Part shown: positions 24,738 to 31,709 of the stretch, in pieces
How positions within the stretch are numbered: the stretch's first letter is position 1
How the letters are laid out: each line of letters begins with the position of its first letter
NCBI RefSeq assembly: GCF_002355415.1
Contig: NZ_AP014936.1
Location: 1,240,001 to 1,304,000, forward strand
Direction of reading: 5' to 3'
Origin: Sulfurifustis variabilis
GTDB taxonomy: Bacteria; Pseudomonadota; Gammaproteobacteria; Acidiferrobacterales; Sulfurifustaceae
Length of the DNA: 64,000 nt
The notes under the pieces: generated by a model
Told to the model about the DNA's origin: nothing
Databases searched by the model: none
The model's input: the letters and a program-made list of their open reading frames with translations, nothing else
Position numbers and translations under genes: made by a program

Positions 24738-24824
24738 TTGTAAATCGTCGATGATGCCGGCGCCGGGGACAGCGCAGCGGTTCCTGTTGTCGCGGTCGCG
24801 GCGCGGCACAACAATACGTTAGGC
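24738..24824 (+). other. Partly decayed integron attC site (attC2)
   Basis: The right simple site GTTAGGC (24818-24824) and inner arms TGCCG-G-CGCC and GGCGCGGCA are intact. The apical region shares GGGACAGCGC and TTCCTGTTGT with attC1, so the two sites belong to one family. The left arm expected as GCCTAAC is not present; the bases at 24737-24741 (GTTGT) pair only partly. The site therefore looks truncated by a rearrangement upstream of dsbB. Confidence 0.6.
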
Positions 24825-24900
24825 CGCCGAGCCGAGCGGGATTGACGAGATCCCCAGGAGCTGTGTCACACCGCGTAAGCCAACGAACCAGGAGGGTTGT

Positions 24901-25695
24901 ATGGGAAGCGCGACAGTCCAGGGTCAGCTATGGGGCGCGCGTGCCCAGGACTGGGCTGCGTACACGGAGCAGGTTTCATTGCCGCTCTTCGGGGCGGTGC
25001 TCGATGCAGCTCGCGTCACCCCCCGCACGCGCCTGCTCGATGCTGGATGCGGCGCGGGTCTGCCGGCACTGCTGGCCAGCCTCCGCGGGGCCCAGGTCGC
25101 CGCGCTCGATGCCTCGGCGGCGCTGCTCGCCATCGTGCGGCAACGTGTCCCCGCGGCCGACGTGCGCGAGGGCGATCTGGAGGGTCTGCCGTTCGACGAC
25201 GGCACGTTCGACGCGGTTACCGCCGTGAACAGTCTCTTCTATGCCGCAGACATGGATGCCGCGATGCGCGAGCTCGTCCGCGTACTGCGGCCTGGCGGTC
25301 GCGTTGTGGTGACTGCCTGGGGCCCGCCCGAGCGCTGCCAGTTTCTCGCCGCCGTGATGCCGGCCCTGGGACCGCTCATGCCGCCCCCGCCGCCCGGTGC
25401 CTCCCCGCCCCATCCCGGGGCGTTGTCGCAACCCGGCGCATTGGCCGCCGTCCTGAAGCGGGCGGGGCTGCGCGTGGTGCAGGAGGGCGAGGTCACCTGT
25501 CCCTTCGTCTTCCCGAATACCGAGACATCGTGGCGCGCAAATGCGAGCGCTGGAGTCAACCAGGCGGCCATCGCGCATCGCGGAGAGGCGGCCGTGCGCG
25601 CTGTCTACGCGGATGCCGACCGCGCCCACACGCGCCCTGACGGGAGCATCCGATACGAGAACGTGTTTCTTTGGGTCGCGGGCGAAAGGCCGTAA
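24901..25695 (+). CDS. Class I SAM-dependent methyltransferase
   Basis: A 264-residue UbiE/COQ5-like methyltransferase. It has motif I TRLLDAGCGAGLPALLA, the acidic strand end in VAALDASAALL, motif II-like DDGTFDAVTAVNSLFY, and LVRVLRPGGRVVVTAW. The start follows AGGAGGG. It lies 77 bp after the attC2 core, so it may be a captured cassette gene. No second attC follows it. The acceptor is unknown; a Pro-rich loop (LMPPPPPGASPP) sits in the cap region. Confidence 0.82.
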   Translation: MGSATVQGQLWGARAQDWAAYTEQVSLPLFGAVLDAARVTPRTRLLDAGCGAGLPALLASLRGAQVAALDASAALLAIVRQRVPAADVREGDLEGLPFDDGTFDAVTAVNSLFYAADMDAAMRELVRVLRPGGRVVVTAWGPPERCQFLAAVMPALGPLMPPPPPGASPPHPGALSQPGALAAVLKRAGLRVVQEGEVTCPFVFPNTETSWRANASAGVNQAAIAHRGEAAVRAVYADADRAHTRPDGSIRYENVFLWVAGERP

Positions 25696-25738
25696 CGTGG
25701 CCCGCGCCCGCCTGAGGCGGCGCTATACCTGAACGAAC

Positions 25739-26182
25739 ATGAGCAAGAAGAACGTCAAAAGGCTGTTCGCTCTCTTACTGTTGGTGCTGTCTATGCCTAT
25801 CACTGCTGCGGAATACAAATCTGGACAGGTGTGGAAGTACAAGACGCGGCCAGGAGAGGAAAGCTCCTTGGTCTATATCGTTAAAGTGGATAGCGAAAAA
25901 GGGTACGGAAACATCTACCACATCTACGTCGACGGGCTGAGAATCCGAAACTCGAAGATCAAGGGCGGCGTTCAGTCGCAGCTTCCTCATGCGCCGGTCG
26001 ACGAAAAGACGTTGAACGACAGTGTGACAACGTTGCTGCGAGAAAGCGGTCCCATGCCTGATATTTCGGAAGGCTACAGGGCTTGGAGGGAACCCTTCGA
26101 CGCTGGAACTGCAGGCGTATTCAATATTCCTGTCGCCAGGATTGTTGACCTCATTGAGGACGTGGTGAGTAAAGCTCAATGA
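25739..26182 (+). CDS. Exported protein of unknown function
   Basis: A 147-residue protein with a signal peptide (MSKKNVKRLFALLLLVLSMP, cleavage near ITAAEY). The mature part contains GQVWKYKTRPGEESSLVYIV, YHIYVDGLRIRNSKIKGGVQ and ends IPVARIVDLIEDVVSKAQ. I do not recognise the family. It is 43 bp downstream of the methyltransferase, and a YCII-like gene follows. Confidence 0.68.
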   Translation: MSKKNVKRLFALLLLVLSMPITAAEYKSGQVWKYKTRPGEESSLVYIVKVDSEKGYGNIYHIYVDGLRIRNSKIKGGVQSQLPHAPVDEKTLNDSVTTLLRESGPMPDISEGYRAWREPFDAGTAGVFNIPVARIVDLIEDVVSKAQ

Positions 26183-26211
26183 GTCGAGGCGGAGCCAGAG
26201 GAGCGAAACCC

Positions 26212-26568
26212 ATGAAGCGATTTCTCGCCATCTACATCGGCACGGAGGCCGCGCTCGAGAGGGCGCAGTGGAAGGAGCTGGACGAGGAGAAGCGCGAGGC
26301 ATTGGTGGCTTCGGGCATCAAGGCGTGGATGGAATGGGGCACGGCCAACGCGGCCGCCATCGTCGATCAGGGGAGCCCTCTGGGGAAGACCAAGCGCGCG
26401 TCGGCGCAGGGAGTCACGGATATCAGGAACAGCGTGACGGGCTACGTGATCGTTCACGCCGAGTCTCACGAAGCGGCTGCGAAGCTGTTCGAGAATCACC
26501 CGCACTTCACGATCTTCCCGGGCGACTCGGTGGAGATCATGGAGTGTCTGCCGCTGCCGCGGCGGTGA
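26212..26568 (+). CDS. YCII-related domain protein
   Basis: A 118-residue protein beginning MKRFLAIYIGT after GAGGAG. The fold is the dimeric alpha/beta barrel of YCII-like proteins: an N-terminal strand, a helix of DEEKREALVASGIKAWMEWG, then NSVTGYVIVHAESHEAAAKL, FENHPHFTIFPGDSVEIMEC. Function in this subgroup is unknown. It could be co-transcribed with the flanking genes. Confidence 0.75.
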   Translation: MKRFLAIYIGTEAALERAQWKELDEEKREALVASGIKAWMEWGTANAAAIVDQGSPLGKTKRASAQGVTDIRNSVTGYVIVHAESHEAAAKLFENHPHFTIFPGDSVEIMECLPLPRR

Positions 26569-26600
26569 CGCCTGAAGCGGTCACGCAGGCAACCGTTCAT

Positions 26601-27077
26601 ATGCTGAAAGCCAGATTGCTGAGCCGTGAGGCGCGGGTGCTCTATTTGATCGCCGCGCTCCTGGGCGCGTGGTTCGGGTACCTGCCTATTCGGTACAACC
26701 TGCTCATGGAGAAGGCGGTCAGGCTGCATGGCGAGGCGGAGGAGTTCGAACGAAGAGGACGGCTGCAAGACGCCTATCACCGATACGCGGCTCTCTGCGA
26801 GGGCATCGGTATCGATCGATCGGATGTGCCGTCGGGAGCTTGCCAGGGCGAAGAACGGATCCGCAAGACTCTCACGAAATCCCGAGCCGAGATCGAGAAG
26901 GCGCTCGATCGGCACTTCGAGACGGCCGGCAGCTATCCCGACTCGTTAAACGAAGTAAGGCCCGCCTTGTCCGGGTCGACGTTGGCTGTTGTCGACGGGT
27001 TCCGCTACGAGAAGCGGGAAGATGGAAGAATGCATCTCAGCGATGGGCTGATTGTCCACCGTTTCACGTTGAGATGA
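26601..27077 (+). CDS. Bitopic membrane protein of unknown function
   Basis: A 158-residue protein. A transmembrane segment near the N-terminus (VLYLIAALLGAWFGYLPI) precedes a charged helix (EKAVRLHGEAEEFERRGRLQ) that resembles a single TPR-like repeat. The C-terminus (HFETAGSYPDSLNEVRPALS, VDGFRYEKREDGRMHLSDG) recalls the globular part of type II secretion pseudopilins. The start was taken at ATG 26601, downstream of the YCII gene. Confidence 0.65.
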   Translation: MLKARLLSREARVLYLIAALLGAWFGYLPIRYNLLMEKAVRLHGEAEEFERRGRLQDAYHRYAALCEGIGIDRSDVPSGACQGEERIRKTLTKSRAEIEKALDRHFETAGSYPDSLNEVRPALSGSTLAVVDGFRYEKREDGRMHLSDGLIVHRFTLR

Positions 27078-27173
27078 GCTAACCCCGGGCTACGTTGCGG
27101 GAAAAAAGACCGGGAAATACAGTCGGTCGAGGAGTAGAATCGGGCCCAATTCAACACATCGGTGGGCAGCGAC

Positions 27174-27326
27174 ATGGCCAAGCCTAACTATCAGTTCGCG
27201 AAGCGGCAGAAGGAACTAGCCAAGAAAAAGAAGCAAGAAGAGAAGCAGAAACGCAGGTCGGCGAAAAATGAAAGTGAACGTGCGGGGAGCCCGGAACCGT
27301 CCCCGACCGACCCCGGCCAAAAGTGA
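27174..27326 (+). CDS. Small Lys-rich protein
   Basis: A 50-residue ORF starting MAKPNYQFAKRQKELAKKKK and ending PEPSPTDPGQK. This N-terminus resembles small basic proteins I recall from many proteobacteria, of unknown role. Codon use is consistent with coding, and overlapping minus-strand frames look like shadows. It lies between the island and the AraC gene. There is no clear ribosome binding site; GTGGGCAGCG precedes the start. Confidence 0.6.
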   Translation: MAKPNYQFAKRQKELAKKKKQEEKQKRRSAKNESERAGSPEPSPTDPGQK

Positions 27327-27429
27327 GGGGTTGGCGCTCGAGTTTCCCTGTTTCCGCGTTCGGTCCGCAGTGAGCCAGGAAAGAGACAGAAGCGGACGGA
27401 TTTTTTCGACAAGCCGCCGGTGTGGCGCG

Positions 27430-28509
27430 CTACTCGGCCCCCGTGCCCAGATGCGCCGTCGAGGCTGCTCCCGCATCCTCTTCTGAGGCCCCGCTCAGTT
27501 CTCCCTGCATTCGCCGCCAGGTCGCCGGCGGTGTTCCCACGAGTCGTTTGAACGCGCGCGCGAACGCGGCTTCCGAGTCGTAGCCGACCTCGAGCGCGAT
27601 CGCCGCCACGCTCGACTGGGTGTCGCGCAGCAGGCGCGACGCGAGCTGCATGCGCCAGTTGGTGAGGTACTGCATGGGCGGCTGGCCGATCAGCTCGACG
27701 AAGCGTTCGTGCAGCGCGGAGCGCGAGAGACCGACCTGTTTGCCCAGCTCGTCGATCGTCCACGGCTCGGACGGCTTCTCGTGCATGAGCGCCATGGCGC
27801 GGCCGACGAAGCGGTCGCGCAGCGCCGCGAGCCAGCCGGTCGATTGTTCCGGCATGCTGTCGGCGTGGCGGCGGACGGCGTCGACGAACATCATCTCGCT
27901 CAGGCGCTCGAGCAGCGCTTCGCTGCCGGGGCGCCGGCTCGTGCTCTCCGTCGCCGCCAGGCGCACGAACTGCTCGCTCCATGCGTCGCCCCGGTCCCCG
28001 GACAGATGCAGGAGTCTCGGCAGCGTCGCGATCAACGGATTGAACGGCCGCATGTCGCAGCCGATGAAACCGCAGACGAGCTTCGTGGACGCGTCATCGT
28101 CCGACGCGGCCTGGTTGCCGGTGCGCGGGATCACCTGCGGCTGCCCGTCGCTGTCGTAAGTGACGAGGAACGGCCGGTAGTGGTGCTTCATCTCGTAATA
28201 GGCGCTGGTGTACGGGTTGGCGCGCATGCCGGGCGCGTAGGACATCACGTGCGGATCGCCCTGGGGCAGCATGATGATGTCGCCCCGACGGAGCTTGAGC
28301 GGCGACTGGCCGACGATGGCCGCCCAGCATTCGCCTTCGGTCACGACGTGATACTCGATGACGTGGTCGGCGCCGGGCAGAACGGCGCCCGCGATCTCCC
28401 GCGAGGGCGGCGCCTCGGCGGCCCACTTGCCGCGGCAGGAGACATAGAAGAACAGGGCGCTCCGCAGCCGGACGCTGCGCAGGACGTCGGAAAGCGTGTC
28501 GTGGCTCAT
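27430..28509 (-). CDS. AraC-family regulator with cupin N-terminal domain
   Basis: A 359-residue transcription factor. The N-terminal cupin_6-type effector domain begins MSHDTLSDVLRSVRLRSALF and includes VVTEGECWA and RRGDIIMLPQGDPHVM. The C-terminal double helix-turn-helix has WTIDELGKQVGLSRSALHER and SVAAIALEVGYDSEAAFARA. It is divergent from a methyltransferase gene over about 220 bp that includes a palindromic repeat. Regulators of this class often control the divergent gene. The start is ATG 28507-28509. Confidence 0.88.
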   Translation of the reverse strand: MSHDTLSDVLRSVRLRSALFFYVSCRGKWAAEAPPSREIAGAVLPGADHVIEYHVVTEGECWAAIVGQSPLKLRRGDIIMLPQGDPHVMSYAPGMRANPYTSAYYEMKHHYRPFLVTYDSDGQPQVIPRTGNQAASDDDASTKLVCGFIGCDMRPFNPLIATLPRLLHLSGDRGDAWSEQFVRLAATESTSRRPGSEALLERLSEMMFVDAVRRHADSMPEQSTGWLAALRDRFVGRAMALMHEKPSEPWTIDELGKQVGLSRSALHERFVELIGQPPMQYLTNWRMQLASRLLRDTQSSVAAIALEVGYDSEAAFARAFKRLVGTPPATWRRMQGELSGASEEDAGAASTAHLGTGAE

Positions 28510-28542
28510 GGGACGGAGCTCGGTTGGTCGTGCCAGTTTCCC

Positions 28543-28583
28543 CCTCTCCCCCGGCCCTCTCCCGCGAGGGGAGAGGGGAGGGA
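28543..28583. repeat. CCCTCTCCC palindrome in divergent intergenic region
   Basis: A member of the palindromic family, GCCCTCTCCCGCGAGGGGAG followed by AGGGG, lies between the divergent araC-type and methyltransferase genes. It could affect expression of either gene, but nothing shows that directly. Confidence 0.55.
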
Positions 28584-28733
28584 GACGAGGTCTCCTGCAG
28601 CCGGTTATCGCGAACCCGCTGTCGAAACGACATTGCCGGACGGTCGAGCAAATCCCGAGGACTCCGGGTGAAGCACCGATGGGCCCGGCCCGGAACAATG
28701 GAGCCTCCTCAAACCAGCCACCAGGAGGTCGCC

Positions 28734-29582
28734 ATGTCAGTCACTCAGGAGACGCTGAAACCTATCGTCGCACCGAATCCGCCCGATTTCCAAGCCATCA
28801 AGGCCAAGCAGCAGGCCACGTGGGCCAGCGGCGACTATGCCGTGATCGGGACCCGGCTCCAGATCGTGGGGGAGCTGCTCGCCGAGGCGGCGGACGTCCG
28901 CGCCGGCGAGCGGGTGCTGGACGTGGCGGCGGGCAACGGGAACGCGACGCTGGCCGCGGCGCGCCGGTTCGCCGAGGTCACGTCCACGGACTATGTCGAG
29001 GCATTGCTGGCGAAGGCGTCGGCTCGGGCGAGCGCGGACGGACTGAACGCGACGTTCAAGGTTGCCGACGCCGAGGCGCTGCCGTTCGACGACGGGAGCT
29101 TCGACGTCGTGCTGTCCACGTTCGGCGCCATGTTCACGCCGGACCACCGCAAGACGGCCGCGGAGATGCTCCGCGTGGTGCGCCGCGGGGGACGCATCGG
29201 CCTCGCGAACTGGACGCCGGAGGGGTTCATCGGCCAGCTGTTCAAGGTGATCGGCAAGCACGTGCCGCCGCCGGCCGGGCTGCAGCCGCCGGGACTGTGG
29301 GGCACGGAGCCGCACATCGTGCAGCTGTTCGGCCAGGACGCTTCCGACATCCGAAGCGAGCGGCGGTTTTACCACTTCCGCTACAAGTCGCCCGCGCACT
29401 GGATCGACGTCTTCCGCAACTACTACGGCCCGACCCACAAGGCCTTCGGTGCGCTCGACGCGTCCGGCCAGAGCAAGCTCCGGGGCGACATCACCGAGCT
29501 GCTCGAACGCCTGAACGTCGGCGGCCCGAACTCGCTGGTCATCCCCGGCGAGTACCTGGAAGTGGTGATCGTGAAGCACTGA
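28734..29582 (+). CDS. SAM-dependent methyltransferase
   Basis: A 282-residue class I methyltransferase starting after AGGAGG (28723-28728). It has motif I RVLDVAAGNGNATLAAARRF, EALPFDDGSFDVVLSTFGAM, and MLRVVRRGGRIGLANWTPEG. It resembles the UbiE-like methyltransferases that sit beside AraC regulators. Substrate unknown. The divergent cupin-AraC regulator probably controls it. Confidence 0.85.
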   Translation: MSVTQETLKPIVAPNPPDFQAIKAKQQATWASGDYAVIGTRLQIVGELLAEAADVRAGERVLDVAAGNGNATLAAARRFAEVTSTDYVEALLAKASARASADGLNATFKVADAEALPFDDGSFDVVLSTFGAMFTPDHRKTAAEMLRVVRRGGRIGLANWTPEGFIGQLFKVIGKHVPPPAGLQPPGLWGTEPHIVQLFGQDASDIRSERRFYHFRYKSPAHWIDVFRNYYGPTHKAFGALDASGQSKLRGDITELLERLNVGGPNSLVIPGEYLEVVIVKH

Positions 29583-29901
29583 AAGGTGTCAACCCACCGT
29601 TGCAGGGCAGGCACGGATGCGCTTCGCGCGCGTCCGTGCCGTTACTTTGGCATACCGAATCGGTCGCTCATACCGTAGTCGCCTACGGAAATTTCGGCTG
29701 AGGCTGTTCGAATCCGAGCTAATGCCGGTCGGCGCAGGGTGCCAGACAAGCCGCCCGCGCGGGAGCGATAACGGCGAAGGAAGTAGTGACTTCCGGCGCG
29801 GCGCCGTGCTAGCTTCCTTTCCGTTTGAAGTACTACCGCGCCAGTCCTGCCTCCCGGGCAGGGACTCGGCGCGGAGCTAACAATAACTACGGGGAGGACT
29901 C
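29583..29901. other. Intergenic region without recognisable gene
   Basis: About 320 bp. The region is locally less GC-rich (TTACTTTGGCATACCGAATC) and contains an inverted GTAGTGACTTCC/GAAGTACTAC motif. GGGGAGG precedes the next gene. It probably holds the promoter of the two exported-protein genes. I see no ORF worth calling. Confidence 0.5.
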
Positions 29902-30618
29902 ATGAACGTCCGTGCCGCACTCGTCGTTTCCGCGATCTTCCTGGCTTCCTGTGCTTCCGTTCCGCCGCAAGAACCGATCGAGCTGACCGATACCGCCATC
30001 GACGCGAAGAGCGGGCGCGTCGGCGTGGCGATGACGCCGCTGCCGAAGATCGACACCCAGTTCCCCGGCGCCGGCTGCCTGCTGTGCATGGCCACCGCGT
30101 CGGCGGTCAATTCCGCGCTCACCGCGCACACGCAGAAGCTCCCGTACGAGGATCTCCCTCAACTGAAGAGCGCCGTGGCGGACCTGCTGCGCAAGAAAGG
30201 CACCGAGGCGGTGGTGATCCCGGACGAGATCAAGATCGACGGGCTCGCCGATTTCGCCACGCCGGGACCGAACGTCGCCCGGAAGGATTTCTCGCCGCTC
30301 AAGGAAAAATACCGGGTCGACAAGCTGGTCATGATCCAAATCAACTCGATCGGCATCTGGCGCAACTACTCCGCTTACATCGCCACGAGCGACCCGAAAG
30401 CGGTGCTGAACGGCGTCGGCTACATGGTGAACCTCAATACCAACACCTACGAGTGGTACCTGCCGGTCAGCATCACGAAGAGCGCCGACGGCGCCTGGGA
30501 TGAGCCGCCGAATTTCCCCGGGCTCACCAACGCGTACTTCCAGGCGCTGGAGATCGGGAAGGATCGGTTCCTCGAGCCGTTCAGCAAGACGTCGACCGCT
30601 GCGGCCGGCACGCGCTAG
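29902..30618 (+). CDS. Putative lipoprotein, DUF799-like
   Basis: A 238-residue protein. The lipobox is FLASC at residues 14-18, giving a lipidated Cys18. The mature part contains CLLCMATASAVNSALTAHTQ, LPQLKSAVADLLRKKGTEAV and the VMIQINSIGIWRNYSAYIAT stretch, and resembles DUF799-type lipoproteins. It is translated after GGGGAGG and lies 29 bp upstream of another exported-protein gene, probably in one operon. Role unknown. Confidence 0.72.
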   Translation: MNVRAALVVSAIFLASCASVPPQEPIELTDTAIDAKSGRVGVAMTPLPKIDTQFPGAGCLLCMATASAVNSALTAHTQKLPYEDLPQLKSAVADLLRKKGTEAVVIPDEIKIDGLADFATPGPNVARKDFSPLKEKYRVDKLVMIQINSIGIWRNYSAYIATSDPKAVLNGVGYMVNLNTNTYEWYLPVSITKSADGAWDEPPNFPGLTNAYFQALEIGKDRFLEPFSKTSTAAAGTR

Positions 30619-30647
30619 TGCGCCGCCTTCTCGATGAGGGTGCCGAT

Positions 30648-31571
30648 ATGAAACTCCCCGGCCCGAGAACCGTGTGCCGTACCGCGACCGCCCTCGCGGT
30701 CATGGCCGTCGCCTCGTCCGCGATGGCGGCGGACGTCGACAACCGACCGCTGACGATCGCGAAGGACACGAGCTGGCACTTGCGGCTGCCGAAGGACGAG
30801 AAGGTGGCCTACAAGGGCATGGTGAGTTACGACGCCGCAGGCGTGAACAGCGCGCAGATTCTGTATCCCGCGCCCAACGCGCTCGGGTTCCTCGCGGCGG
30901 TCTTCACGCACGGCGCCATCGTCGAATCGCAGAAGAAGAGCGAGAAGGAAAGGCTGCAGCAGGAGGCCGACAAGGTGCTGGCTCCCTTCGAGGCGATCCT
31001 CAACGACTACCGCCACCGGGAGCTGATGCAGAGGGCGATCGAAAAAATGGGGGCGGGCGAGAAGATGCGCCTCGTGCCGGCCGACGACGCGGGCGGGGAA
31101 TGGGTGGTGGTGAGCATCCCGTCCTTCACGATGATGCAGGACCAGAGCGCGATCATCCTCGAGAACGCGGTCGCGCTCTTTCCGCCCGATTCGAAGGAGC
31201 CCGCGTACCGGAACGCCGTCCGGGTGGTGTCGCGCACGCAGGAAGGCGCGGATCTCACGGCGTTCTGGAGCGCGAACGGCGGCGTGAAGCTGAAGGAAGA
31301 GAGCGCCGGCCTGCTGGCGCACTCCCTGGAGATCGCGATGGCGGACGCCGCCACGGCGCCGGACGTGCTGGGGCCGCAGAAGACGTTCCGCTTCCGCGAA
31401 GGCCGGGAGGAGAGGATCGAACGGGCGAACCTCGTGAACGAACGCTGCGACCGGATGATCATCAAGACGCTCCGCGGCTGGCTGATGTCCGTCCCCGCGC
31501 GCGCGTCGAGCGCGGCGTCGGCCGACGATTCGTGCCGTGCCGCCGCGGACAACGCGAAGCCGGCCGGCTGA
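30648..31571 (+). CDS. Exported protein of unknown function
   Basis: A 307-residue protein with an N-terminal signal peptide (TATALAVMAVASSAMAADVD). I do not recognise the fold. It contains KDTSWHLRLPKDEKVAYKGM, QKKSEKERLQQEADKVLAPF and a C-terminal Ala-rich tail with an isolated Cys. It follows the lipoprotein gene closely. The pair may form a periplasmic/outer membrane unit, but nothing in the sequence gives the function. Confidence 0.68.
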   Translation: MKLPGPRTVCRTATALAVMAVASSAMAADVDNRPLTIAKDTSWHLRLPKDEKVAYKGMVSYDAAGVNSAQILYPAPNALGFLAAVFTHGAIVESQKKSEKERLQQEADKVLAPFEAILNDYRHRELMQRAIEKMGAGEKMRLVPADDAGGEWVVVSIPSFTMMQDQSAIILENAVALFPPDSKEPAYRNAVRVVSRTQEGADLTAFWSANGGVKLKEESAGLLAHSLEIAMADAATAPDVLGPQKTFRFREGREERIERANLVNERCDRMIIKTLRGWLMSVPARASSAASADDSCRAAADNAKPAG

Positions 31572-31709
31572 GGCGACGTCATGCCGTCCGCGCAAGCGCT
31601 GACGGTGGATTTGGTGCGGGGAAACGGGCAGCCGGAAGGAGTCAGCTTGCGGGCGCCATGAGGCCCGCCTCACTATCGCCGGCAATCAAAAATAACAGAA
31701 GGGGGGACC

